Shown: positions 23,643 to 32,390 of the stretch, piece after piece
How the letters are laid out: each line of letters begins with the position of its first letter
Position numbering within the stretch: the first letter of the stretch is position 1
NCBI GenBank assembly: GCA_015066575.1
Contig: SVOD01000005.1
Coordinates: 1 to 35,795, forward strand
Direction: 5' to 3'
Length of the DNA stretch: 35,795 nt
DNA from: Oscillospiraceae bacterium
GTDB taxonomy: Bacteria; Bacillota; Clostridia; Oscillospirales; Acutalibacteraceae
Made by a program: the position numbers and the translations under genes
Notes under the pieces: generated by a model
Told to the model about the DNA's origin: nothing
The model's input: only the letters and a program-made list of their open reading frames with translations
Database searches by the model: none

Positions 23643-26600
23643 ATGCATCGATTTCAAAAACCTTTGAGTATTCTTTTAGCGGTTATTATCGCACTGGGTG
23701 CGTTTACCGCTATTCCTTTTTCCGCTGCGGCAGCGACTGCCGTCAGTTATATTGAGCGCGCGTGGAATCCGGAGGCGCAAACGGAGCAGGAACGCATTCT
23801 TGATACCGAAAAAACCTGTACCGATTATACGGATTGGAGCGATGTGACAGGCACATCGCTTGCGCCGGGCTGGTATGTGGTTTCAAAAAATTGCACGGTC
23901 GGCTCTCGTATGATAGTGGCGAGCGGTGAGGTACACCTGATTTTGTGCGATGGTGTGACGATGAACTTGCAAAAAGGTATTAACATCAAAGCCGACGGTA
24001 GTTTATATATTTACGGGCAGGCAAACGATACCGGCAAAATATATGCCAACATTCATTTTTCCGATGGCACCTATGACCATGAGTGCGCGCTCATTGGCGG
24101 TGTGAAAGGGGAAGATTGCGGTAATATCACGATTTACGGCGGCACCATTGATTTGACTTATTTAAGCGGTACCGGTGCATGTATCGGCGGTGCCGAAGGA
24201 AGAGGCGGCGGTATGACGCGCATTTACGGCGGTCATGTGACTTGCCAGCAACAAGCCGGCTCGGGTGCGGCAATCGGCGGCGGTTATCATGGACCTGCAA
24301 GCCGCTTTGAGCTGGAAGCCATCCAAATATACGGCGGCGACATTGATGCCAAAAGTTGGGGCGGCGCGAGCATCGGTAGCGGGATAGAAGGTAACAGCGG
24401 CAAGGACGGTATTGGTATTTACGGCGGCACGATTAAGGCACAGTGCAGCACCGGTGCCGGTATCGGCGGCGGTGAAAGAGGCAAAAACGGACCGATACAT
24501 ATTTATGGTGGCGATATTAATACAGTCGCGTATGCAGAAGGCTATACCGGTGCCGGTATTGGCAGCGGTTTGGAACAAAACCAGGGTGGAACGATTGATA
24601 TTTCCGGTGGCGTTGTAGTGGCAACTTCTCGCAACGGTGCCGGTATCGGCGCCGGCAAGGAAGCCAGTGCCTCGCAAATCAATATTTCCGGCGGTACGAT
24701 TGTTGCCTCGTCCACCGAAGGCGGCGCCGGCATTGGCGGCGGCGCGGATGGCGGCAACGGTGGCACCATTCACATTGAAAATGCTAATGTATTCGCCTGT
24801 TCCTCTAATTATAACAGCATGGCGGATGCCACAGATGATATTTTAAAATGTTTAAACAAAACGAATCCGAATCCCTCTGACCATGGGGAATCGGTTGTCG
24901 GTGTGTTTTTGGGGCTTTTAGCTTTGATTGTGGATGGCTTTGGCGCTGACCAATCCGGTTGCGGCATCGGCGGCGGTTCGTGCGGCGGCAGTGTTTCTTC
25001 CATTACCATTCAAAACAGTAATGTGACAGCCAAATCCGGCAATTATTCGGCTGCCATCGGCAGCGGCGAAGAGGGCGATATCGATACCATTACCATTGAA
25101 AACAGCACGGTAACGGCGGAAAGCGGTGATTACGGTGCCGCTATCGGTACCGGCGATGAAGCCGATAACAAGGTTACCATTGATATTAAAAATTCTACGA
25201 TTGACGCTGCCTCCGGTGATGATGCAGCAGCCATCGGCACCGGCAATGAGGTCGACAGCGCACCGGACATCACGATTACCGATTCCAAAGTCACGGCAAA
25301 CGGCGGCGAATATGCTGCCTCCATCGGTGGCGGCGATGATGTGAGCGGCGGCAATATCACGATTGACCACTCCACAGTGATTGCCGATAGAGCACTTTAC
25401 TATTACCTTGAAGAACCGCACGATGAAATGAGCATTCGCGAACACAGAAATTGTGACGGCGCGGGTATCGGCGGCGGTGAGGACGGTCACGGCGGCACGA
25501 TAGTCATTCAAAACAACTCGAATGTAACGGTACACGGCGGCCCCTATGCGGCAGGCATCGGCGGTGGCGATAACGGTGACGGCGGCGATATCACCATTAG
25601 AGAGTCCACCGTAAAAGCCTACGGCGGTACGGACGCTGCCGGTATCGGCGGCGGTGAAGGCGGTGACGGCGGCAATATCACCATTATCAATTCCGATATA
25701 TATGCCGAGGGTAAGAGTTACGGTGCCGGCATCGGCAACGGCGAGGATGGTGACAAAACCGATATTAAAATCCGCGGTTCAAACAACAAGGTAGAGGCGA
25801 TTGCCGGCAGTGACGGTAAGGCGGTAGCAATCGGTCAAGGCGGCAATGGTATATTTTATCCTTACAGTATAACAAGGTCGTTCGACCCAACCCTGCTTTG
25901 TGATGCCGGCTCCGATAAAAGCCATACTGCGCGCTATCACGGCGATGACCGCTACACTGCGGCAAAGGTTGCAAAATATATGTACCTTTTCCCCTGTGAG
26001 CATAATAATCGCAAGTGGGTGTATGATAGCGACACTTTACATGTACCGCAGTGTACCGAATGTGAATTGCGCATTTACTCCGGTGCCGGTTATCATGATT
26101 GGGATGAAAATAATATTTGCACCGTTTGCGGGTGTTCTGCTGTGATGCGTGAAATCACCTTTGTTGAGCAGGATGCAAACGGAAATCAGGTTACTTTTAA
26201 ACAATCCGGTCCCGTGAGCGGTACTATCAAAGCGCCTGTAAGTACCCACGCGCCGGAGGGGATGGAATTTGTTTGTTGGAGTGAGAGCGGCGCCTACTAT
26301 GCCGGTGCCGGTGAAGACATTGGCGTGTCTAATCGCGAAAGAACCTTCGAAGCCGTTTATCTTCCTGTGACGCAGGCAACTTATATTGACCGTGACGGCG
26401 CAGAGAAAACGGTCACTGCGCGCCGCTTAACGCATACAAATTTGGAACTGACAGCCGGTCGGTATGTGGTGGAGAGCAATATTCAATCGCGCAATGCAAT
26501 GACCATTTCCGGCGATGTGGAACTCATTCTTGCGGATGGTGCTACTTTCTCTTTCTACCAAGGGTTTGATTATTATGATTTGGATCACATTGATTGCCTG

Positions 26601-29564
26601 ATAACCGCACAGAATACATCGTCCACATTAAGTGTTTACGGGCAAAAACAGCAAACAGGTACTTTACTTCTCGGCAAGCGCCACACGGTTTTAACGGACT
26701 TTGCGCAATACGGCGGTGTGGTTGACAGTGAAACGGGCTTTTTTGAATCCACTAAAAATTGCGTGATAAGCGGCGGTACCTTTAAAGCGGCTGTTTTGGT
26801 TTGTGACAGAGCCGCTATCCTCGGCGGCAATGCGACTATCGGCAATATGCCGCTCAACAAAAGTTTGCAACTCGCCTGGCAGCAAAAGAGTGACCGCATT
26901 CACTTTGATTCTTTAGAGAGCGAAAACACGAGCGTGGTTGCAAATCAGGCATTTTGCGATGAAAACGGCAATGTATATAAAGGCACCTTGAGCGCCGAGC
27001 AGGTCAGCGCGCTTCAGGGCAAAACGCTTATGCCGTATGTGGAGCATAATTATGCGGAGCCGGAGTGGGTTTGGTCGGATGAATACACCAATGCCGAGGC
27101 GGTATTTCGTTGCAAAGACTGCGAAGAAGAGCAAACCATCAGCGCAAAGGTAACATGGGAAGATGAAGGCAATAGCAGAACCGCTCATGCGGTATGCACA
27201 TTTAACGGTGATACTTACACCGACACACGCACCGTTAACATCATGTGGAATATCACCGTGGCTCAAACTGAACACGGCACAATCAGCGCCGATAAAGCGC
27301 ACGCAAAAGCAGGCGAACCGGTTTGCATTACCGCCACACCCGATGAAGGCTATGTGCTTGATGCCCTGGAGGTGAGCGATAGCGAAGGCGGTCACATTGA
27401 GGTTGAAAACAATAAATTTAAAATGCCGGAAAGCGATGTGAGCATCACGGCAAGCTTTAAGATAACCACGCATACGGTGCGCTGGGTTGCCGGCGCGCAA
27501 ACCCTCGAAACGGATGAAAATGTGCCTTACGGCACAACACCGGAATATAACGGCGCAACCCCTGCCTCGTATTTTGACGGCGAAGCCGAATATGTGTTTG
27601 CAGGCTGGTCCCCTGCCGTTGCACCTGTTACGGAGGATGCCGTTTATACCGCAACGTATGCCGCGAGCGGAAAAACCCGCGTACCCTACATCAATGAAAA
27701 CGGCACGCAAAGCATCGCAACGGCAGCAATACTTACCGGCAGCGAAACCGTGCTCGAAAGCGGCTGGTATGTGGCGCGTTCGGAAATCAACTATCAAGAC
27801 AAACTGAAGATTTCCGAGGGGGTTAAACTGATTCTTGCCGATGGTGCGCATTTGCGTGTGCATCACTTCGACTATGCCGATGCCAACAAACTTTGCACTC
27901 TGCGCGTATTTGCGCAATGCGGAAAAACCGGCAGCATGCAAATCCAACACAACAGCAGTTTGACGGGGATTGATATTTACGGTGGCAATGTTAACCTGCC
28001 GTTTATGCTTACAATGAGCGCAGGCTTTTATGCGGGCAATATAGAAATCGGAAATCTGTTTGTGCCGCAAGATGCCGGGAGCATTACACTCGGTTGTGCA
28101 AATGATGATGACCGCATTAAAATCGGCACCTTGAATAACGGTACCGTAGCGGTGGTGCAGGGGCAAACCCTGTATGACGGCAAGGCGCTTTACAGCGGCA
28201 GCCTCTCAAGTGCGCAAGTGAGCGCTCTCGACGGCAAGACACTGCGCAAAGCCCCTCGCTATACCGTGCGCTGGATGATAGGCGATACGCTTGCCGAAAC
28301 GGATGAAAATGTGCTTGTCACTTCCACCCCTTCTTTTGACAGCACCCTGCCTGCCACATACATTGAAGGGCAAACGCACTATTGCTTTAGCGGCTGGAGT
28401 GATGGCGAAAAGGTCTATGCACCCGATGCCTTACCCGCGGTAAGCGCGGATGTTACCTACACGGCGGTTTATACGCAAGGTGAGCATGACTACGGCGAAC
28501 CGGTTTGGAATTGGGCTGCCGATTGCAGCAGCGCCACTGCCGTGTTTACCTGTTCGCTTTGTCAGCGGTGCGAAGCAGTCGATGCCGTTGTCACACCGTT
28601 GGCGGACGGCAAAACCTATCGGGCAACGGCAATCTTTAACGGCGAAGAATACAGCAACACGAAAGAGATGGCTACCGTGCATCGCAACGGCGCGTCCCTC
28701 ACGCTTAATGACGGTGTAAGTCTCAATGTTTACCTCGATGCGGACTCTTACGGTTTGGAGGCAGGCAAAGCCGTCGTGAAGCTGACTTACAACCACAATG
28801 CGGATATCGGAAAAGAGAAGAATATCACGACGGATATCATCGCGCTTGGCGAAGCCGCCAAGTACATGAAAAGCGGTGATACCTACAGCGGCACCTACAA
28901 GTTTTCTTTCAGAATGGCACCGGCACAGTTTGCCGATGACATTACAATTGCGCTGTATGCGAGCGCCGAAGTGGCAGAGCCGGTCTTTACCGCGACCACC
29001 AATGTGAAGGCGAAGTGTGAGCAGGTGAAGACCCTTGCCGAGAAGAATGGCGCTTACGCTTCTCTCGCTGCTCTTTGCGCCGCGCTGGAAGATTACTGTA
29101 TCGCTTCTCAGGTCTACTTTGCTTATGATGCTCCGCAAGCACCGGCATACAATAACCTCGCTGTGACCACCATGGCGGCAGATGATATGGAAGTGCCGGA
29201 AACAAGCTTGGGCATTCCCGCAACCGGTTTCTCCTTTACGGTGGTTTCCGCTTTGGAAGTCAATATTTTCTATAGCGGCACCCTCAAGGTGCCGGGCGTG
29301 TCGATTGCTTCTGCCAAGGGCAGTGACAGCGTGCGTGCCGAAGTGACCGAGAAGGGTAACAGGAACTGTATCAATATCAAGGGTATTGCTTCCGGCAATA
29401 TGGATAACCTTGTGACAGTTAACACCACGGCAGGCGATGTTACGTTGGCGGCAACCAATATTGCAAAAGCCATCGCTGCAAGCACAAATAACACGGATTA
29501 TGCGAACCTTGCAAGAGCGCTGTATCTTTACAGTGTGCAGGCAAGCCGCTACTTTGGCTGTTAA
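23643..29564 (+). CDS. Giant secreted beta-helix protein with GIGGG coils and Listeria-Bacteroides-type repeats
   Basis: 1973 aa, with AGGAGG before ATG 23643 and a signal peptide (LSILLAVIIALGAFTAIPFS). Residues about 148-738 hold 17 coils of the pattern G[AC]xIGGGxxGxxGxITIxxSxVxAxSG, each mostly 25-30 aa, which predicts a right-handed parallel beta-helix. Two inserts break it: one of ~49 aa after coil 8 with a hydrophobic run (VVGVFLGLLALIVDGFG), and one of ~23 aa after coil 13. The coil array grows out of a starter module (GWYVVSKN...LILCDGVTM...LYIYGQ). That module recurs without the long array near residues 910 and 1345. Between them are CxxC segments and TDENVPYGTTPEYNGATP-type repeats (Listeria-Bacteroides/InlB family). 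A C-terminal ~290-aa region (from about 1678) starts LNDGVSLNVYLDADSYG. There is no dockerin or sortase signal. Function is unknown; carbohydrate binding or adhesion is plausible. Confidence 0.85.
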   Translation: MHRFQKPLSILLAVIIALGAFTAIPFSAAAATAVSYIERAWNPEAQTEQERILDTEKTCTDYTDWSDVTGTSLAPGWYVVSKNCTVGSRMIVASGEVHLILCDGVTMNLQKGINIKADGSLYIYGQANDTGKIYANIHFSDGTYDHECALIGGVKGEDCGNITIYGGTIDLTYLSGTGACIGGAEGRGGGMTRIYGGHVTCQQQAGSGAAIGGGYHGPASRFELEAIQIYGGDIDAKSWGGASIGSGIEGNSGKDGIGIYGGTIKAQCSTGAGIGGGERGKNGPIHIYGGDINTVAYAEGYTGAGIGSGLEQNQGGTIDISGGVVVATSRNGAGIGAGKEASASQINISGGTIVASSTEGGAGIGGGADGGNGGTIHIENANVFACSSNYNSMADATDDILKCLNKTNPNPSDHGESVVGVFLGLLALIVDGFGADQSGCGIGGGSCGGSVSSITIQNSNVTAKSGNYSAAIGSGEEGDIDTITIENSTVTAESGDYGAAIGTGDEADNKVTIDIKNSTIDAASGDDAAAIGTGNEVDSAPDITITDSKVTANGGEYAASIGGGDDVSGGNITIDHSTVIADRALYYYLEEPHDEMSIREHRNCDGAGIGGGEDGHGGTIVIQNNSNVTVHGGPYAAGIGGGDNGDGGDITIRESTVKAYGGTDAAGIGGGEGGDGGNITIINSDIYAEGKSYGAGIGNGEDGDKTDIKIRGSNNKVEAIAGSDGKAVAIGQGGNGIFYPYSITRSFDPTLLCDAGSDKSHTARYHGDDRYTAAKVAKYMYLFPCEHNNRKWVYDSDTLHVPQCTECELRIYSGAGYHDWDENNICTVCGCSAVMREITFVEQDANGNQVTFKQSGPVSGTIKAPVSTHAPEGMEFVCWSESGAYYAGAGEDIGVSNRERTFEAVYLPVTQATYIDRDGAEKTVTARRLTHTNLELTAGRYVVESNIQSRNAMTISGDVELILADGATFSFYQGFDYYDLDHIDCLITAQNTSSTLSVYGQKQQTGTLLLGKRHTVLTDFAQYGGVVDSETGFFESTKNCVISGGTFKAAVLVCDRAAILGGNATIGNMPLNKSLQLAWQQKSDRIHFDSLESENTSVVANQAFCDENGNVYKGTLSAEQVSALQGKTLMPYVEHNYAEPEWVWSDEYTNAEAVFRCKDCEEEQTISAKVTWEDEGNSRTAHAVCTFNGDTYTDTRTVNIMWNITVAQTEHGTISADKAHAKAGEPVCITATPDEGYVLDALEVSDSEGGHIEVENNKFKMPESDVSITASFKITTHTVRWVAGAQTLETDENVPYGTTPEYNGATPASYFDGEAEYVFAGWSPAVAPVTEDAVYTATYAASGKTRVPYINENGTQSIATAAILTGSETVLESGWYVARSEINYQDKLKISEGVKLILADGAHLRVHHFDYADANKLCTLRVFAQCGKTGSMQIQHNSSLTGIDIYGGNVNLPFMLTMSAGFYAGNIEIGNLFVPQDAGSITLGCANDDDRIKIGTLNNGTVAVVQGQTLYDGKALYSGSLSSAQVSALDGKTLRKAPRYTVRWMIGDTLAETDENVLVTSTPSFDSTLPATYIEGQTHYCFSGWSDGEKVYAPDALPAVSADVTYTAVYTQGEHDYGEPVWNWAADCSSATAVFTCSLCQRCEAVDAVVTPLADGKTYRATAIFNGEEYSNTKEMATVHRNGASLTLNDGVSLNVYLDADSYGLEAGKAVVKLTYNHNADIGKEKNITTDIIALGEAAKYMKSGDTYSGTYKFSFRMAPAQFADDITIALYASAEVAEPVFTATTNVKAKCEQVKTLAEKNGAYASLAALCAALEDYCIASQVYFAYDAPQAPAYNNLAVTTMAADDMEVPETSLGIPATGFSFTVVSALEVNIFYSGTLKVPGVSIASAKGSDSVRAEVTEKGNRNCINIKGIASGNMDNLVTVNTTAGDVTLAATNIAKAIAASTNNTDYANLARALYLYSVQASRYFGC

Positions 29565-29864
29565 ACAGAAACAAGAACTGCCCCGCGCGGGGAACACATT
29601 TTTCAGGGAAAAAGACGATAGAGGGAGAAGGAAGGCACTGCCCGCTTTGGTACCGAAGTGAGTCGCAATTCCGCAGCGGGAGGTAAGGGCACGGTGAAGT
29701 CCGCGGATGAAGCCATTTGCGTGGTGTGCATGTGGTGTTTTAGTTACACAAAAGTCGAGGTCGGGATATTTATACACGAATATAATGGGGCAGAAAATGC
29801 TGAAATCGAAATATAAACCGAGATTTCTTTTAAATATTGCTCTTAAAGGTTGGAAAGTAAAAAA
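29565..29864. other. 300-bp spacer with gene relic
   Basis: It contains CCCCGCGCGGGG (29581-29592) with a weak T tract (possible terminator of the beta-helix gene), the FkbM relic, and AT-rich sequence with a TATAAT near 29781 that might drive the exonuclease gene. The composition shifts from about 50% GC to AT-rich within it. Confidence 0.5.
29634..29713 (+). pseudogene. FkbM methyltransferase gene fragment
   Basis: In one frame the sequence reads GTARFGTEVSRNSAAGGKG, matching ATARFGAEASRNSAVGVKG of the FkbM protein at 22476-23531. The DNA aligns over about 60-80 bp with substitutions and one indel near the left edge. There is no start, SAM motif or downstream part, so it is a relic of a second FkbM gene or a partial duplication. 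Confidence 0.75.
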
Positions 29865-31364
29865 GTGGATAGAATTGTTGATGCAACAAAATATGTTGTT
29901 TTAGATGTTGAAACTAATGGTTTATCATCCCTAAAGGATGATTTATTATCTATTACTTTTTTTAAGCCAGATGATAGCAAAATCTATAATCGTTTTTTGC
30001 CCTTGGAATTTGATTCGTTAGTATGGACTACTCGTTATAACGGAATAACCAAAAAGGATTTAGATAATAAAGAACCTTTAACACAAGATGAGTTTGATGA
30101 ATTAATACGAGATTTTGAGTTGGAAAAAAGGATTATCTTAACATATGGTTCTCTGGATGAAAAATTTATAAGAAATTATTTAAAGAGAAAAAGAATAGAG
30201 GGATTTGAAAAACTTTCTTTTTACAATTTTAAGCATGATATAATATCAAGTGGTTTTTCAGGAGGAATTGTCACAAAGGATAATTTGTGCAAGATGTTTG
30301 AAATTGGTAATGTACAAGAGGTTCATAGCGGGTTAAATGACTGTTTATTGGAATGGCAATTATTTGAAGCCATTTATGGCAAAAAGTTGATTGTTTTTGG
30401 AGATAGAGTATATGAATTTAGCGAAGATTATATTATTCCTGCAAAATATCTGCATACTTATCCTAATATTAGATACTGCGTTAATGATTTGCCTAAAATT
30501 AAATATAAAAACTTCATTGTAAAAAAGTTTGAAATAATAATTGAAGAAAAAAACGCTAACTATTGTGGCATAAGTGCTGACCAGCTCGAAAGTCTGATAG
30601 AACAAGAAATATCCCAAGAAGACCGATCTTTTGAGTACACTAAGTGTTTAAAAGAAAACAATCGCAGAATTAGCTTTATTGGCATATTACCTCATAATAT
30701 GTATTACGGAGCAGATAATACAGATGATTATGATAATAGCGACTTTCAAACAAGTTTTAACGACTTAACAACCGAAAAGAAAAATGAGATTATCAATAAT
30801 AAATCAATAATAGAAAATCAAGATTATTCTTATCTTGAGACACAAAACATTTCAAAGGAAAAGATTAAATCTAAGATATCGCCTGTAACTCAGTTCATAA
30901 AACAAGAAATATTTAATAATAATGATGTCATTTCTGGGGAAACTGTTTTTAATAAAGAGGGCAATGTTGTGGCAGTGTGTAATTTGTCTTCGGATAACGC
31001 AGTATTGTTTTTTAAGACTGATTTTAAAGATGTCAATTATGATAAATATCCTCTATATTATCAGTCTATGGGAAGGGATATTTTTTTACTTTCAATATCA
31101 AAAGAGAACAACAATGGCATAATTGAATTCGTGTTTTATAAAGTAACGGAAGCTCAACTCAAAGATGCAGCAAGTGATTTGGCAGAGAGAAAGCATAATT
31201 TTGAAAAATCTTTAAATAACAAAAACATTAGTGTTATAGATTATATTAATTGTCAACAACCAATAACTCTGCTGTGCAAAAAATGTGGCAATACTTGGAC
31301 AGCGTCCTATAGCACTATAAAAAAGAATAGTAGTTGTAGATTTTGTGATGCAAAAAAAGTATGA
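29865..31364 (+). CDS. DEDDh 3'-5' exonuclease-like protein with C-terminal zinc ribbon
   Basis: 499 aa from the GTG at 29865, which has GGAAAG 7 nt upstream. The track's TTG at 29850 adds five residues but has no spaced RBS. ExoI is YVVLDVETNG (D14, E16), ExoII is probably D98 in TYGSLDEKF, and ExoIII is EVHSGLNDCLLEW (H154, D159; HX4D). This makes it a DnaQ/RNase T-type DEDDh nuclease, acting on DNA or RNA 3' ends. The middle ~250 aa match nothing I recognise. The C-terminus has LLCKKCGNTWTAS...SCRFC, a four-Cys zinc ribbon like those on some phage and homing-endonuclease proteins. Its composition is about 30% GC against about 50% around it, and codon use favours A/T, indicating recent transfer. 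It has no operon partner. Confidence 0.82.
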   Translation: MDRIVDATKYVVLDVETNGLSSLKDDLLSITFFKPDDSKIYNRFLPLEFDSLVWTTRYNGITKKDLDNKEPLTQDEFDELIRDFELEKRIILTYGSLDEKFIRNYLKRKRIEGFEKLSFYNFKHDIISSGFSGGIVTKDNLCKMFEIGNVQEVHSGLNDCLLEWQLFEAIYGKKLIVFGDRVYEFSEDYIIPAKYLHTYPNIRYCVNDLPKIKYKNFIVKKFEIIIEEKNANYCGISADQLESLIEQEISQEDRSFEYTKCLKENNRRISFIGILPHNMYYGADNTDDYDNSDFQTSFNDLTTEKKNEIINNKSIIENQDYSYLETQNISKEKIKSKISPVTQFIKQEIFNNNDVISGETVFNKEGNVVAVCNLSSDNAVLFFKTDFKDVNYDKYPLYYQSMGRDIFLLSISKENNNGIIEFVFYKVTEAQLKDAASDLAERKHNFEKSLNNKNISVIDYINCQQPITLLCKKCGNTWTASYSTIKKNSSCRFCDAKKV

Positions 31365-31428
31365 AGCAAGAAAGAGAACAACGCATGAGTTATTACCTTG
31401 ATCACATGCAATGAATGAAGGTTTACAA

Positions 31429-31481
31429 GAAAGGGGACGGTTCTATTTCTCGCAAAGCAAGAAGCAGAACCGTCCCCTTTC
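31429..31481. repeat. GGGGACGGTTCT inverted repeat
   Basis: GAAAGGGGACGGTTCT (31429-31444) and AGAACCGTCCCCTTTC (31466-31481) are perfect 16-bp arms with a 21-nt loop. It lies downstream of the exonuclease gene and may act as its terminator. GGGGACGGTTC palindromes are, to my knowledge, dispersed in many clostridial genomes. Confidence 0.75.
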
Positions 31482-31508
31482 ACCTCGGCGTTGTCACACC
31501 GTAAAAAT

Positions 31509-31570
31509 GCGGAATGCGGAGTGCGGAATTCAGAATTAAATGTGGCGCGCACAGCGCGCTTTCTTTTTTT
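31509..31570. repeat. 7-bp repeats plus GTGGC hairpin cassette
   Basis: GCGGAAT, GCGGAGT, GCGGAAT, TCAGAAT (31509-31536), then TAAATGTG and the hairpin GCGCGC-ACA-GCGCGC (31545-31559), followed by TTTCTTTTTTT, so it may also terminate. The order matches the islands at 1919-1977 and 15048-15093. Confidence 0.8.
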
Positions 31571-31609
31571 ATTCCCGATTTTTCGATAGTTGTCGCAAAG
31601 GCTTTTCTG

Positions 31610-31639
31610 TTGCATAAATTTGCGCTACAATGATATAAT
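31610..31639 (+). promoter_or_regulatory. Promoter of the LytTR-AgrC-like operon
   Basis: TTGCAT (31610-31615), 18 nt, TATAAT (31634-31639), 25 nt before the ATG. Confidence 0.65.
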
Positions 31640-31664
31640 AGAGCCAAAACGAAAGGGTAAAAAA

Positions 31665-32381
31665 ATGAAAATTTGTATTTGTGAAGATATTGCCGCGCAA
31701 GCGCAGCAGCTGCGCGCGCTCATAGATGAGTACTTTGCCGCAAAGGCTTGCGACGTGCAGGTGAGTGCGTTTGAGAGCGCGGAAGCGCTGCTTGCCGGCG
31801 ATGCTGCAAAAGAGAATGCTATTTTCTTTGTGGATATAGAGCTCGGTGCGCTCAGCGGGTTGGAGCTTATCCGCGCCATTAGAGAGCAAAACCGGGCGGC
31901 GCTGTTTATTGTTGTCACCGCCTACCACCGCTATTTAGATGATGCGATGGATTTAAAAGCTTTGCGTTACCTGGACAAGCCGGTAGAAAAAGAGCGCCTG
32001 TTTTCGGCGCTCGACAAGGCGCTGCAAGAGTTTGGGCAAGGCACAGTAGAAATCAAAGGCAAAAACAACAGAACCTATCGCATCAAAAAGGCGGACATCA
32101 TCTACGTCGAGTCAAAATTCAAAAAAACCTTTGTGTGCACGGTCGATAACACCATCGAAACCAATCTGCCGCTCAAAGAGATTAAAGAAATGCTTGCTTC
32201 GCCGGACTTTATTGTGCCCCACGCTTCTTTTGTGCTCAACAAAAACTATATTGTGCGCTTTGAGCGCACGGCTATTGCAGTGCGTGAAAACATGAAAACC
32301 GTTTCTATTCCCGTCTCGCCAAAAAGGCAGGCGGAAGTCAGAAAGCAGGTATTGTTTGAAGCGCGCGGCGGGGATTGTTAG
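31665..32381 (+). CDS. LytTR family response regulator
   Basis: 238 aa. Residues 1-120 form a receiver domain: acidic pocket E7/D8 in ICICEDIA, phosphorylated Asp D57 in FFVDIELG, T85 in VVTAYH and K105 in YLDKPVEK. Residues about 135-235 are a LytTR DNA-binding domain (IKGKNNRTYRIKKADIIYVES, HASFVLNKNYIVRF), which binds direct repeats upstream of target promoters. GAAAGGG precedes ATG 31665; the longer track ORF starts upstream of the promoter. The kinase gene follows after 9 nt, with its RBS overlapping this stop codon. Such pairs commonly control quorum-type responses, bacteriocins or surface functions; the target is unknown. Confidence 0.94.
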   Translation: MKICICEDIAAQAQQLRALIDEYFAAKACDVQVSAFESAEALLAGDAAKENAIFFVDIELGALSGLELIRAIREQNRAALFIVVTAYHRYLDDAMDLKALRYLDKPVEKERLFSALDKALQEFGQGTVEIKGKNNRTYRIKKADIIYVESKFKKTFVCTVDNTIETNLPLKEIKEMLASPDFIVPHASFVLNKNYIVRFERTAIAVRENMKTVSIPVSPKRQAEVRKQVLFEARGGDC

Positions 32382-32390
32382 GAGGTAAAA

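Noticed and set aside
26913-28166. 417-aa ORF on the minus strand inside the beta-helix gene
   Set aside because: Antisense shadow of a repetitive, biased coding sequence; no RBS or recognisable domain, and the plus-strand frame is clearly the protein.
28431-29777. 448-aa minus-strand ORF over the end of the beta-helix gene
   Set aside because: Shadow frame; no family signal, and it runs through the gene end and the FkbM relic.
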